This document shows positions 26,911-36,211 of a stretch of 64,000 nucleotides of DNA, piece after piece. The notes beneath the pieces are model-generated. The model saw nothing but the letters and a program-made list of their open reading frames with translations, did no database searches and had not been told where the DNA came from. Made by a program: the position numbers and the translations under genes. This DNA comes from Bifidobacterium sp. ESL0763 (GTDB taxonomy: Bacteria; Actinomycetota; Actinomycetes; Actinomycetales; Bifidobacteriaceae). Location of the stretch: assembly GCF_029433395.1 (NCBI RefSeq), contig NZ_JAQTHW010000001.1, forward strand, positions 209,027 to 273,026, given 5' to 3'. Each line of letters begins with the position of its first letter. The first letter of the stretch is position 1.

Positions 26911-28200
26911 TCAGAAGTCCCAGTCGTCGTCGCTGGTTTCCTCGGCCTTGTTGGCGGCGGTGGCGCCCGTTGAGGAGGAAGTTGCCGACGAGGCCGAAGA
27001 ACCTGCCGAGCCGAAGCCCGAACGTGTGCCGGCGCCCGCGCCGGCGGCGAGCGGGCCGCCGGACTTCAGGGCCGCGTCGAGCGAGTCCATGTCGTTGAGC
27101 TCGTCGGTGACGGCCGGGTTCGGCTGGCTGATCTCGGCGGGGAAGAGGGCCGGGTAGCCCAGGTAGGAGAGGGCCTTGTTGGCGTTGTAGCTCAGGAACT
27201 TCTCGATGTCGTCCTCGAGGCCGATTTCGCCGTAGGGCAGCTCGTAGCCGAAGTCCTCCTCGGCGAAGTAGAGGTTGTTGGCCAGGTCGTAGACATACTG
27301 GCGCATCTCCTCGCGGGTGTCGTCGCCGAGCGTGGCCAGGCTGCGCTGGTAGACGGAGCCGAGGTAGGAGCTGGACGTGACGATGTCGCGGTTGACCAGG
27401 CGGACGAGGTCGGCGGACTTCGCCAGCGTGCCGCGGCTGGAAAGCCACATCGGCAGGTAGAAGCCGGACTCCGCCAGCAGCACCTCGGCCAGCACCGCCG
27501 CCGCAAGTCGCTTGAGCGCGGCGATGTCGTAGGTTTGGGTGGAGCTCGTGGCTGAGTCAACGGCCGAGTCCACAGCCGAGTTCAGGTCGGCGGCCGGGCC
27601 GGCGTCTGAGCCGGAACCAGCCTGTGAAGTGTCGCCGTTCTCGCTGTTGGAAGTCGTCGTGTTCTCGGGCTGGTCGTCCGAGGTGGTGGCCGTGGTGTTT
27701 GCTGTTGCCGCATACACTTGGCTGAGCAGCCCCAGCTTCTCCTGCATCGCCTCGCTCCGCTGTGCCCACTCGAATGCCGGACCGGTGGCTTCGTTTCCGC
27801 CGATGGCGGCGATGAGCGTGGAGTATGCCTTGGTGTGCATGGCCTCGCCGAATGCGATGGCCGTCAGCGCGGCCTGCCCCAAGCCGCCGTCCGCACCGTC
27901 GGAACCGGTCCTGCCGTCCGTGCTGCCCGCGTTGGCTGTACCGCCGGCAGCATTGCCCGCATCGGCCATGAGCGCGCCGGTCGCGGTGGTGGCCTGCAGC
28001 GATTCGAGCGTGGCCAGGGCCGCGAAGATGCGGGTGAGCGCGAGTCGCTCGGTGTCGCCCAGATTGGCGATGTCGTCGGCGTCGTCGGCGAGCGAGACCT
28101 GCTCGGGCGTCCACAGGTTCGCGGTCATGGTGGCGAAGACGTCGCGGCCCGTGTCGGCGCCCGCCCCGCCGAGGTTCCAGTTCATTGCGGTGAAAGTCAT
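26911..28200 (-). CDS. nrdF: Ribonucleotide reductase small subunit NrdF, divergent
   Basis: 429 residues from ATG 28200 (AAAGGAAC upstream). Class Ib R2 features are present: AMNWN, FGEAMHTKAYS (metal ligands Glu and His plus the radical Tyr), SGFYLPM, YNANKALSYLGYPALFP, and a C-terminal DDDWDF tail that docks on NrdE. However, where the family has RDEAVH this protein has RDIVTS, so the Glu and His ligands of the second half-site are Ile and Ser. The first Asp ligand is Glu (ATLESLQ). The pattern differs from the metal-free class Ie substitutions known to me, which keep both His. Two low-complexity insertions (about 95-115 and 165-220) add to its length. Last gene of nrdHIEF. Confidence 0.82.
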   Translation of the reverse strand: MTFTAMNWNLGGAGADTGRDVFATMTANLWTPEQVSLADDADDIANLGDTERLALTRIFAALATLESLQATTATGALMADAGNAAGGTANAGSTDGRTGSDGADGGLGQAALTAIAFGEAMHTKAYSTLIAAIGGNEATGPAFEWAQRSEAMQEKLGLLSQVYAATANTTATTSDDQPENTTTSNSENGDTSQAGSGSDAGPAADLNSAVDSAVDSATSSTQTYDIAALKRLAAAVLAEVLLAESGFYLPMWLSSRGTLAKSADLVRLVNRDIVTSSSYLGSVYQRSLATLGDDTREEMRQYVYDLANNLYFAEEDFGYELPYGEIGLEDDIEKFLSYNANKALSYLGYPALFPAEISQPNPAVTDELNDMDSLDAALKSGGPLAAGAGAGTRSGFGSAGSSASSATSSSTGATAANKAEETSDDDWDF

Positions 28201-28303
28201 GAAAGTTCCTTTGCAAAAGAGTCGATTACCCATCAGTATCGCACTGCTGACGAATCAGTCCGCCGGGTTCGCCCTGAACGGAAGTCTCCCCGCGCCCGAT
28301 ACG

Positions 28304-28344
28304 CGGATGCCCGCCAAAAGAGCGAATCCATTGGCGGGCATCCG
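28304..28344 (-). terminator. Stem-loop between nrdE and nrdF
   Basis: A perfect 14-bp GC-rich stem (28304-28317 with 28331-28344) with a 13-nt loop and no T-run. Probably an mRNA processing or stability element within the operon. Confidence 0.55.
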
Positions 28345-28367
28345 GTCAACCGAGCAATCGGCGGCGA

Positions 28368-30554
28368 TCAGAGCATGCAGCTGACGCAGCCCTCGACCTC
28401 GGTGCCCTCAAGCGCCTGCTGGCGGATGCGGATGTAGTAGAGGGTCTTGATGCCCTTGCGCCAGGCGTAGATCTGCGCCTTGTTGAGCTCGCGCGTGGTC
28501 ACGCCGGCGGGGAAGAACAGGGTCAGTGAAAGCCCCTGGTCGACGTGCTGCGTGGCCTCGGCGTAGGTGTCGACGATCTTCTTCCAGCCGATCTCGTAGG
28601 CATCCTCAAAGTACTCGAGGTTGTCGTTGGTCATGTACGGCGCCGGATAGTAGACGCGGCCGACCTTGCCTTCCTTGCGGATCTCGATCTTCGAGGCAAT
28701 CGGGTGGATCGAGGAGGTGGAGTGGTTGATGTAGGAGATCGAGCCGGTCGGCGGGACGGCCTGCAGGTAGGCGTTGTAGATGCCATCCTTCAGGATCTCG
28801 TCGCGCAGGGTCTCCCAGTCGGCCACGGTCGGGATGTGGATGCCGAAGCGCTCGAAGAGGTCCTTGACCGCCTGGGTCTTGGGCTCGAGCGAGCGGCTGC
28901 CGTCGGTGTACTTGTCGAAGTAGTTGCCCTGGCCGGCGGCCTTGGCATAGTCGGACTTCTCGAAGCCGGCGAAGGCGTGCTTGCGCTCCACGGCGATGGC
29001 GTGGCTGGCCTTGTAGGCGTTGTAGGCCACGGTCATGAAGTACATGTCGGTGAAGTCCAGCGCTTCTTCCGAGCCGTAGAACATGTGCTCGCGGGCGAGG
29101 AAGCCGTGCAGGTTCATCTGGCCCAGGCCGATGGCGTGGCTCTCCTCGTTGCCGCGCTTGATGGACGGCACGGAGTCGACGTGGGTCTGGTCGGAAACGG
29201 AAGTCAGGGCGCGGATCGCGGTCTGCACCGGCTCGGCTAGACCGCCGTCCATCGCCTTCGCGATGTTCAGGGAGCCGAGGTTGCAGGAGATGTCCTTGCC
29301 GACGTGGTCGTAGCTCAGGTCGTCGTTGTAGGTCGACGGCTCCTGCACCTGCAGGATCTCGGAGCAGAGGTTCGACATCGTCACGCGGCCGTCGATCGGG
29401 TTGGCCTTGTTGACCGTGTCCTCGAAGAGGATGTAGGGGTAGCCGGACTCGAACTGCACCTCGCCGAGGGTCATGAAGAACTCGCGGGCGTCGATGTAGG
29501 TCTTGTGGATGCGCTCGTCGTGCAGCATCTCGTCGTAGTGCTCGGTCACCGAGATGTCGGCGAAGGGCTTGCCGTAGACGCGCTCGACGTCGTAGGGGGA
29601 GAAGAGGGCCATCTTCTCCTTGCGCTTGGCCAGCTCGAAGGTGACGTCGGGGATGACGACGCCCAGCGACAGGGACTTGATGCGGGTTTTCTCGTCGGCG
29701 TTCTCGCGCTTGGTGTCGAGGAAGCGCAGGATGTCGGGGTGGTGCGCGTTGAGGTAGACCGCGCCGGCGCCCTGGCGCGCGCCCAGCTGGTTGGCGTAGG
29801 AGAAGGAGTCCTCCAGGAGCTTCATGACCGGCACGACGCCGCTGGACTGGTGCTCGATGTGCTTGATCGGGGCGCCCTGCTCACGCAGGTTGGTCAGCAG
29901 CAGGGCCACGCCGCCGCCGCGCTTCGAGAGCTGCAGGGCGGAGTTGATGCCGCGCGAGATGGACTCCATGTTGTCCTCGATGCGCACGAGGAAGCAGGAG
30001 ACGGGCTCGCCGCGCTGGGCCTTGCCCAGGTTCAGGAAGGTCGGGGTGGCGGGCTGGAAGCGGCCGGAGAGGATCTCGTCGACGTAGCTGATCGCGGCCT
30101 TCTCGTCGCCGGCGGCCAGCTCGAGCGCCACGGCGGCGCAGCGCTGGGCGAAGTCCTCGAGGTACTGCTTGCCGTCGAAGGTCTTCAGCGCGTAGGAGCG
30201 GTAGAACTTGAAGGCGCCCAGGAAGGTCTCGAACTCGAAGCCGAAGTCCTCCACGTGCTTATAGAAGGAGTCGAGGAACTCGGGGGTGTACTTCTCGAAG
30301 ACGGCCTTCTCGTAGTAGAGGTTGTCCTCGAGGTACTTGATGCGCTCGGCGGTGGAGCCGAACTTCATCATGTTCTGCGCGACGTGGCCGTTGACGTAGG
30401 CGCGCTCGGCCTCCTTGTCCTTGTCGAACTGGATCTTGCCGTCCTCGTCGTAGAGGTTGAGCATGGCATTGAGCGAATGGTAGTCGTGCTCCGGGTCGAA
30501 ACCGGTGTCTTCGACGGTGTTGTCCATGCTCAGCGCGGAATCGTTGAGTCCCAT
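28368..30554 (-). CDS. nrdE: Ribonucleotide reductase large subunit NrdE (class Ib)
   Basis: 728 residues from ATG 30554 (AAAGGA upstream). It reduces ribonucleoside diphosphates to deoxyribonucleotides. Catalytic features: GEPVSCFLV and NLCSEIL carry the redox Cys pair, and the tail GCVSCML supplies the Cys pair regenerated by Nrd[12 protein letters not shown] and [18 protein letters not shown] are family signatures. There is no N-terminal ATP-cone, as expected for class Ib. All catalytic residues look intact, unlike its partner NrdF. It is separated from nrdI by hairpin element B. Confidence 0.95.
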   Translation of the reverse strand: MGLNDSALSMDNTVEDTGFDPEHDYHSLNAMLNLYDEDGKIQFDKDKEAERAYVNGHVAQNMMKFGSTAERIKYLEDNLYYEKAVFEKYTPEFLDSFYKHVEDFGFEFETFLGAFKFYRSYALKTFDGKQYLEDFAQRCAAVALELAAGDEKAAISYVDEILSGRFQPATPTFLNLGKAQRGEPVSCFLVRIEDNMESISRGINSALQLSKRGGGVALLLTNLREQGAPIKHIEHQSSGVVPVMKLLEDSFSYANQLGARQGAGAVYLNAHHPDILRFLDTKRENADEKTRIKSLSLGVVIPDVTFELAKRKEKMALFSPYDVERVYGKPFADISVTEHYDEMLHDERIHKTYIDAREFFMTLGEVQFESGYPYILFEDTVNKANPIDGRVTMSNLCSEILQVQEPSTYNDDLSYDHVGKDISCNLGSLNIAKAMDGGLAEPVQTAIRALTSVSDQTHVDSVPSIKRGNEESHAIGLGQMNLHGFLAREHMFYGSEEALDFTDMYFMTVAYNAYKASHAIAVERKHAFAGFEKSDYAKAAGQGNYFDKYTDGSRSLEPKTQAVKDLFERFGIHIPTVADWETLRDEILKDGIYNAYLQAVPPTGSISYINHSTSSIHPIASKIEIRKEGKVGRVYYPAPYMTNDNLEYFEDAYEIGWKKIVDTYAEATQHVDQGLSLTLFFPAGVTTRELNKAQIYAWRKGIKTLYYIRIRQQALEGTEVEGCVSCML

Positions 30555-30624
30555 ATGTGGGTGTCCTTTCGGTGTGTTGTCGGCGGCTGGGCCGCGTCTG
30601 GTAATGATGAATGGAAATCTGACG

Positions 30625-30701
30625 CTCACAAAAGTGAGAGATACAAAAACAAAATGGCGGAATCCCAACGCGGGACTCTTTGTATCGTCGACTTTTGTGA
30701 G
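30625..30701 (-). repeat. Long hairpin element B, between nrdI and nrdE
   Basis: CTCACAAAAGT (30625-30635) pairs with ACTTTTGTGAG (30691-30701), and GATACAAA (30640-30647) with TTTGTATC (30679-30686). The core reads AAAATGGCGGAATCCC. It closely resembles element E at 38048. Confidence 0.75.
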
Positions 30702-30702
30702 T

Positions 30703-31242
30703 CTAGTTTTGGTTATTCAGGAAGAAATCCCTCACGCCCTCGCGCACCTGGCGCTGGTCGTCCTGGGTGCCCAGAAGTTCGAAATTATACATGAACGGCA
30801 CATGGCACTTCTTGGAGATCACGTCGCCGGCCGCGCAGTAGGCGGTGGCGAAGTTCCTGTTGCCGGAGCTGATGACGCCGCGGATGAAGCTGCGGTTCTT
30901 GTGGCCGTTGAGGAACTTGCGGATCTGGGGGAGCAGCGCCTTGGCGATGTTGCCGCCGCCGTAGGTCGGCACGATGAGCACGTAGGGCTCGCGCACCTGC
31001 AGTGGCTCCTCCTTCGGCCGCAGCGGGATGCGGTAGACGTTGATGCCTTCGTCGGGGAAGCCGCAGGCTTCGATGAAGCGCGCCGTGTTGTTCGAGACCG
31101 ACGAGAAGTAGACCACGGCTCCGATGTGCTTCGCGCCTTCGGGCACTGCGGCCTCCGGCTTGCTCGGCACCACGCATTCGTCGTCGAATGGTTTGCCCGC
31201 TGCGGTTTGCGCTGTGGCGTTTTCGGTGTTCGCGTCCGCCAT
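30703..31242 (-). CDS. nrdI: NrdI flavodoxin-like protein
   Basis: About 179 residues from ATG 31242, which has GAGAAGG just upstream. The frame stays open to GTG 31341, adding a Thr/Glu-rich segment that may or may not be translated. The flavodoxin-like core begins [14 protein letters not shown] (FMN phosphate loop) and continues with LIVPTYGGG and [14 protein letters not shown], all typical of NrdI. In class Ib systems NrdI supplies the oxidant that activates the NrdF dimanganese cofactor. That role is puzzling here because NrdF lacks two ligands. Confidence 0.9.
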   Translation of the reverse strand: MADANTENATAQTAAGKPFDDECVVPSKPEAAVPEGAKHIGAVVYFSSVSNNTARFIEACGFPDEGINVYRIPLRPKEEPLQVREPYVLIVPTYGGGNIAKALLPQIRKFLNGHKNRSFIRGVISSGNRNFATAYCAAGDVISKKCHVPFMYNFELLGTQDDQRQVREGVRDFFLNNQN

Positions 31243-31366
31243 CATCGCCTTCTCTCTGCTCGTCGTCTTTTCGGTGTTCTCGGTCTGGTTCATCGTCTCG
31301 TTCGTGGCCGTCTCGCTGCCTGCCGCCTGCTGGTCCGTCACCCGCTGGTTCGTCGCTTGTCGCGCG

Positions 31367-31639
31367 TCAGGCGAGGACGGTCTGCTGGGCCGTCTTGGCG
31401 GTTGCGGCCGCGGGATTCGCCGCGAGCTGCTTGATGAGGTCGGGGCGGTAGCCGCTCCACGAGGCGTCGGGCGTGATGACGACCGGGGCCTGGCGGAAGC
31501 CGGCGTCGGTGATCTGCTCGAGGGTGGACGGGTTCTCGGTCAGGTCGACGACGTCGAAGGCGATGCCCTGGCGCTTGAGCTGGCGCTTGGTCGCCTCGCA
31601 CTGCGGGCAGCGTGGCTTGGTGAAAACGGTAACGGTCAT
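31367..31639 (-). CDS. nrdH: NrdH glutaredoxin-like electron donor
   Basis: 90 residues; ATG 31639 with GGAGG at 6 nt. The active site CPQC follows VTVFTKPR, and APVVIT carries the cis-Pro. The GYRPDLI segment near the C-terminus is typical of NrdH. It passes electrons, usually from thioredoxin reductase, to the C-terminal Cys pair of NrdE. It is the first gene of the operon. Confidence 0.95.
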   Translation of the reverse strand: MTVTVFTKPRCPQCEATKRQLKRQGIAFDVVDLTENPSTLEQITDAGFRQAPVVITPDASWSGYRPDLIKQLAANPAAATAKTAQQTVLA

Positions 31640-31658
31640 CGTAACCTCCGAACTGGTG

Positions 31659-31676
31659 TCTTGTAAGCTTTCAAGA
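31659..31676 (-). promoter_or_regulatory. 18-bp dyad in the nrdH leader
   Basis: TCTTGTAAGCTTTCAAGA is palindromic except for one pair and lies 20-37 bp upstream of the nrdH start, between the probable promoter and ribosome binding site. It could be an operator or a leader hairpin. Confidence 0.35.
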
Positions 31677-31741
31677 GATTAGGTTACATGCTTGTAGTTC
31701 CAAACCAAACCCCAACTTCTAGTAGCGTGTCGCGTCGGCAA

Positions 31742-31757
31742 CCACTAGATGTAGTGG
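31742..31757 (-). promoter_or_regulatory. NrdR-box-like palindrome
   Basis: CCACTAGATGTAGTGG agrees with the NrdR consensus ACACTATATATAGTGT at 12 of 16 positions and lies about 100 bp upstream of nrdH. NrdR sites normally come in pairs about 31 bp apart; a convincing second box is not seen. Confidence 0.5.
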
Positions 31758-31940
31758 CTGGCCTATATGAGGGCAAGCGGCTCAACGGGTGTCGCAAGGT
31801 GGGCTTTCGCGCGACGGTTTTGGCCATGTAAGCTATCTCACATTATCGAGGTGCCTGGCGGGGCGCGGATGTGAATCGATGTGGATGAAAGTGGGTTCGC
31901 CTGTGGATGGAGCGGTGCCGGTTCGGGGTCTCTCGCGTCC

Positions 31941-32849
31941 TTACTTCCGGTCGGCGCGCAGCTCCTCGACGATGGCGGTGGTGGCGCGGGCGATGTCGTC
32001 GATCGTGGCGTTCTGCTCCCGCTTGTCCTTTCCTTCGGCGCCGAGCAGCCGCATGCCACTGGTCACCAGGCCCTCGGTCAGCGCGATGCCGGCCTTCGGG
32101 CGTTCGGGGCACAGCCGCTTCCACGCGGCGACGATGGGGGCGTTGACGCGCTGGTGGAGGCTCGGCTGGTCCGGGTTGAGCGAGGGCGCCGCGTCCACCG
32201 GCACCTCGTGGCCGCAGAAGGGGTCGGTCACCGTCTTCGCCTGGGTCGGTGCCTTCGTCCGCACCGCCGTGCTCGCGGGGCTCGTGGCTGAGGTCGAAGT
32301 CGCCTTGCCGCGCCCGGTGCCCTGACGGCCGATTCTTTGTGCGTTGCCGGATCGTGCCGAATCGATGCCGGGGTGGGCGGAACCGTCTCGCGTGCTCCCG
32401 CCGTTCTTGCCGTTCCTATCGCCGGTATCCGAGGCGCCGGCACCCGTGCCTTCGCCGCCCCGCCAGAGGTCGTCGTCCTCGCCATAGGATTCGGCGTCGC
32501 TCAGCGGGATCTTGGCCATCCAATCGTGGCCCTGCAATATGGACTGCTCGAGGTTGATGCGCACCCAGGCGACCACGGTCTCGGCCGGGTCGGTGATCCC
32601 GCCCAGCCCCTGCTCGAGCGCCTCGACCCACTGGGGCATGTGCCGCGCCATCAGCTGCCGGCGCAGGTCCTTCATGTCGTGCACGTAGCGGTAGATCGAG
32701 TTGCGCGCGATGCCGGCGCCGCGGCTGACGTTGGCCGGGGTGAGGGCCTCGTCGCCCTGCTCGCGCATGATCGTCTCCGCCGAGTCGAGCAGGGCGTTCA
32801 TGGTGTGGCGGCGGTGTTCCTCAAGATTGGCTTCGCTGATGCGTGGCAT
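31941..32849 (-). CDS. TetR-family transcriptional regulator
   Basis: 302 residues from ATG 32849 (GAGAGG at 6 nt). The N-terminal DNA-binding domain is clear: MNALLDSAETIMREQG, then LTPANVSRGAGIARNSIYRYVHDMKDL (shown in part). The ligand-binding half is interrupted around residues 125-205 by a Gly/Ser/Thr-rich low-complexity insertion not expected in the family. It is divergent from the MFS exporter at 33058 and probably represses it from the shared promoter region (an inferred TTGCAT-17-TATAGT promoter at 32917-32945). Confidence 0.85.
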   Translation of the reverse strand: MPRISEANLEEHRRHTMNALLDSAETIMREQGDEALTPANVSRGAGIARNSIYRYVHDMKDLRRQLMARHMPQWVEALEQGLGGITDPAETVVAWVRINLEQSILQGHDWMAKIPLSDAESYGEDDDLWRGGEGTGAGASDTGDRNGKNGGSTRDGSAHPGIDSARSGNAQRIGRQGTGRGKATSTSATSPASTAVRTKAPTQAKTVTDPFCGHEVPVDAAPSLNPDQPSLHQRVNAPIVAAWKRLCPERPKAGIALTEGLVTSGMRLLGAEGKDKREQNATIDDIARATTAIVEELRADRK

Positions 32850-32916
32850 ATCGTCCTCTCGACTGTTTGCTGCGTTGGCGCTGCCGGGTGTGGTGGCGTG
32901 CGAACGGCCCGTTGAC

Positions 32917-32945
32917 TTGCATCTTCCATAGTAACGACGTATAGT
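32917..32945 (+). promoter_or_regulatory. Promoter candidate for the MFS exporter
   Basis: TTGCAT (32917-32922) and TATAGT (32940-32945) with a 17-bp spacer form a good housekeeping-type promoter in the TetR/MFS divergent spacer. Confidence 0.45.
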
Positions 32946-33057
32946 CACACAAGGTTTGAGACAGCGTGTCGCAAAAATAAGCACGCACCGGCCGACTGCC
33001 TGGAAAGGGCGGCGGATGTCTCGTTTCGATCGCATAAGCGCAGCACGGGAAGTGAAG

Positions 33058-34899
33058 ATGAACCAACAACACAACGGCCGGCCCGACGCCGGCCAGCAAG
33101 CAGGCCGTCCGGGCGTCGCATCGCCCGCCTCCGGCACTGGCACCGCACAGGGCGCGGCCCCGCATACCGCCGCTTCCGTCACGGCCCCTCGCGCGGAGGC
33201 GAAACCGCCGTGGAACGCGCTCTGGGTGCTGGCACTGGCCCTGGCGATGATCGTGCTCGACGGCTCCATCGTCAACGTCTCGATCCCGGTGATGATCCGC
33301 GAGATCGGGCTCAACCTCACTGACGCGCAATGGGTCACCTCGCTCTATAACATCATCCTCGCCGCGCTGCTGCTGCCCTTCGGCAAGCTGGGCGACATGA
33401 AGGGCCGCAAGATGACCCTGCAGGTGGGCGTGGTCGTCTTCGTGGCGGGCTCGGCGCTCGCGGCCTCCTCCAACGGCGCGGCGCTGCTGCTGACCGCCCG
33501 CGCGGTGCAGGCCGTCGGCGGCGCGTTGGTGATGCCCTCCACGCTCTCCATCGTCTCCGCCTCGTTCCGCGGCAAGAACCGCGCGATCGCGTTCGGCGTG
33601 TGGGGCTCGGTGATGAGCGCCGCGGCCGCCATCGGGCCGTTCCTGGGAGGCCTCTTCACCCAGACCATCGGCTGGCGCTGGATCTTCCTGGTCAACGTGC
33701 CGCTGGGGCTCATCGTCTTCGTCTCCTCCATATTCTTCGTGCCCAAGACCGGCGGCAAAGCCGGGGCATCCGCCATGGGCGCCGCCGCGCAGCGACTGGC
33801 CGCGGCCGATTCGCGCGGTGCTGTTGCCGGGGCGGCTGGCTCCAGTGCCAGTTCCGCCAAGCGCGACGGCTTCGACCCGCTGGGCGTCGTGCTCTCCGCG
33901 CTGGGTTCGGCGTTCCTGCTCTTCGGCCTCATCGAGGGCCAGACCTACGGCTGGTGGCGCCCCAAGGGCGACTTCGGCATCGGCGGCTTCAAGTGGGGCG
34001 CGGGCTGGCCGGTCTCGGTCATCCCGATCTGCATCGTGCTCGGCGTCGTGTTCTTCGCGCTGTTCATCGGCGCCGAGACCGGCCGTGCCCGCCGCGGGCT
34101 GCCGGTGATGCTCGACTTGACGCTCTTCAGGATCCCCACCTTCGCGATGGGCAACATCGCCGCGGGCGCCATCCAGGCCGGCGAATTCGCCATCATGTTC
34201 GTCCTGCCGCTCTACCTGATCAACGTGCGCGGCATCGACATGATCCCCACCGGCGCGCTGCTGGCCACCATGGGCCTCGGCGCCATCGTTTCCGGTGGGC
34301 TGGCCCGGCCCGTGACCGCGAAGATCGGCGCGGCGCACACCGTGCAGTTCGGTCTGATCGTCGAGATCATGGCCGTGGCGCTGCTCATGGTGATGATGCG
34401 GCCCGACCTGCCGGTGGCCTGGATGCTGGTGCCGTTCGTGCTCTACGGCCTCGGCCTCGGCTTCGCCGCCGCGCAGCTCACCAGCCTGGTGCTCTCCGAG
34501 GTGCCCGTGGCCCAGTCCGGCGAGGGGTCGGCCACGCAGTCCACCATCCGCCAGCTCGGCACCGGCATCGGCGCGGCGCTCGCGGGCCTGGTGCTCTCCG
34601 TGATGCTCGGCCGCTTCACACCCAGCGCGCTCTCCGGCGTGCGCGGCCTGCCCAGCCAGCTGGTCGACGGACTCACCACCTCGCTCGACGCCTCGGCCGG
34701 CTCGGCCATCGTCGGCATCCGCGCCCAGGGCACGACCGGCAAGCTCGGTCCGCTCGGCCCCAAGGTGGTCGACGCGATGTCGTCGGCCTTCACCAGCTCT
34801 GCGAAGTGGACGCTGCTCGCCGCCATCGTGATGCTCGCCATCGGCCTCGTCGCCTCGATCTGGGTGGCGCGCGCCGCCAGGCGTGACCGGGTCGAATAG
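33058..34899 (+). CDS. MFS drug exporter, DHA2 (14-TM) family
   Basis: About 613 residues; ATG 33058 (GGGAAGTGAAG upstream) or ATG 33016 (AAAGGGCGG). A hydrophilic N-terminus precedes helix 1 (LALALAMIVLDGSIVNVSIP), which has the family's LD..IVNVA-like motif. GKLGDMKGRKM is the loop 2-3 motif A, and VGGALVMPSTLSIVSASF lies near motif C. Fourteen helices fit the EmrB/QacA group of proton-driven multidrug exporters. Divergent from a TetR regulator, a standard arrangement for inducible efflux. Hairpin element C lies 22 bp after the stop. Confidence 0.9.
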   Translation: MNQQHNGRPDAGQQAGRPGVASPASGTGTAQGAAPHTAASVTAPRAEAKPPWNALWVLALALAMIVLDGSIVNVSIPVMIREIGLNLTDAQWVTSLYNIILAALLLPFGKLGDMKGRKMTLQVGVVVFVAGSALAASSNGAALLLTARAVQAVGGALVMPSTLSIVSASFRGKNRAIAFGVWGSVMSAAAAIGPFLGGLFTQTIGWRWIFLVNVPLGLIVFVSSIFFVPKTGGKAGASAMGAAAQRLAAADSRGAVAGAAGSSASSAKRDGFDPLGVVLSALGSAFLLFGLIEGQTYGWWRPKGDFGIGGFKWGAGWPVSVIPICIVLGVVFFALFIGAETGRARRGLPVMLDLTLFRIPTFAMGNIAAGAIQAGEFAIMFVLPLYLINVRGIDMIPTGALLATMGLGAIVSGGLARPVTAKIGAAHTVQFGLIVEIMAVALLMVMMRPDLPVAWMLVPFVLYGLGLGFAAAQLTSLVLSEVPVAQSGEGSATQSTIRQLGTGIGAALAGLVLSVMLGRFTPSALSGVRGLPSQLVDGLTTSLDASAGSAIVGIRAQGTTGKLGPLGPKVVDAMSSAFTSSAKWTLLAAIVMLAIGLVASIWVARAARRDRVE

Positions 34900-34920
34900 G
34901 GGAGTGATGCCGGAAGTCGG

Positions 34921-34996
34921 CACACACTAACTCGAGATACAAAAAACGAAGGGCGGAAAATGGCCCTTCGTTTTTTGTTTCGCCACTTAGTGTGTG
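34921..34996 (+). repeat. Long hairpin element C, terminator-like
   Basis: Outer arms CACACACTAA (34921-34930) and TTAGTGTGTG (34987-34996). Inner perfect 16-bp stem 34939-34954 with 34963-34978, loop GGAAAATG, ending in a run of six T. It can act as the terminator of the MFS gene. Its outer arm is shared with element A. Confidence 0.8.
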
Positions 34997-36009
34997 CGAA
35001 GCGCCGGCCATCCCGTTTCGCGCCTATGCTCGTGGCGAATCGATTGCGCTTCGGGCTGATTCTCCGTCCTCGATTCGTGAGGTTCGAAGCGCATCTACCG
35101 TCCCTTTGATTCCTTTTCAGGATGACCTGGTCTGATGGTTTTCAACGCCTTGTAATGCTTGTCGTTCCGCCATTATTGGGCACGCGAATCTTTGAGGTCT
35201 CGTGAATTGGGCAGAACGGAAACACTTCTCTGGCAACGGCGATATGGCGAATGTCACACCGAATCCTCTTGCGTCGATGTGGTCGCAACCGATAACCTGC
35301 AACGGTAAAGAAATTCAAGGCCGTCGTCAAGACTGTGGCCGGTATCGCGTCAATGGTGATTTCCTCGCTGTGCGCGGTGCCGGTTTTTCATATCCCCCTC
35401 AATGGGTGTGACGGCCAGAACGCGTCCCATGGAGCCATGCGCCCATGAGCCATGCCGGCCCCGTGTGGGCCATGACCGACCGCGCCATCCGCGCGCCACA
35501 TCGCTATCCGCGGCAGGGCCCCACCCTGTGCGCCAGCGATAGCCGTCAGTTGCTCGATAGCCACTCGCGTTGTGCGGGCCATCGCCAATCGGTTTGGCGA
35601 CGGGCTTCGCGACGAACTCGGCAAGAGACTGTGCTTGGCGATCAAGCGACTTCGGCAACAGACCGGATTCGGCGATTGGTCGGATTCGGCAGTGGACCGG
35701 TTCGAAGGCTGGTTTGTTGGCTGAGCTGAAATTGGTCAGCCTGGCAACGGACCAGGCTTAGTGATCGATTGGCTTGGTGGCACCGAGTTTGGTGATTGAC
35801 TGACTCGGCAACAGGCCGGATCCGGTGATTGGTCCTGCCGATTGATTCGGCTGGTCGTTTCGGATGGCTGATCCGATAGGTCAGGTTCGGCAACCGCTCC
35901 GGCAACAGGCCGGACCCGATGGCCGGCTAAGCAAGAATCGGTCAGACAAGCCGATTGTCCGCCAACCGCGCGCCACGTCGAATAGCCAAAATCTGGCCGT
36001 CGGTGGCGT

Positions 36010-36140
36010 CACGCGTTCTGGTGCCAATCCCCAGGTGCCCCAAATGGGTGCTCCGGAATAGGCGTCCCGATGGGCGCTGTCCCAAACGGGTGCCCCGAAC
36101 AGGTGCCCCAATGGGCGCCGCCCAAGCGGGCGACCCGATA
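36010..36140. repeat. Degenerate GC-rich tandem repeat
   Basis: Successive units of roughly 20-28 bp carry GGTGCCCC(A)AATGGG or GGCGTCCCGATGGGCG variants, each partly self-complementary. The stretch ends about 70 bp before the MFS start and would be transcribed as its leader if the promoter lies further up. Confidence 0.5.
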
Positions 36141-36211
36141 AGCGAACCGGGAAATGGGATACACACAGCGAGACACAGGGCGGCCTCCCTTCTAACGTGC
36201 AAAGGATTCAC

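Larger units (their letters stand above)
34900..36211. other. 1.3-kb spacer between two MFS genes
   Basis: No supportable gene. After hairpin element C (34921-34996) there is unremarkable sequence to about 35600. Low-complexity DNA rich in GATTCGG, GGCAACAGGCCGGA and similar words follows (35640-35930). A GC-rich degenerate tandem repeat built on GGTGCCCC and ATGGGCG lies at about 36010-36140, immediately before the next MFS gene. Confidence 0.5.

Noticed and set aside
29304..30794. Long plus-strand frame of 496 codons
   Set aside because: It is antisense to nrdE, whose catalytic motifs are intact; GC-rich third positions create such shadow frames.
32850..33338. N-terminal extension of the TetR gene
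   Set aside because: The helix-turn-helix begins right after ATG 32849, which has a good ribosome binding site; the extension crosses the divergent MFS promoter.
35202..35411. 69-codon frame in the MFS spacer
   Set aside because: No ribosome binding site, no recognisable protein character, and composition like the surrounding non-coding DNA.
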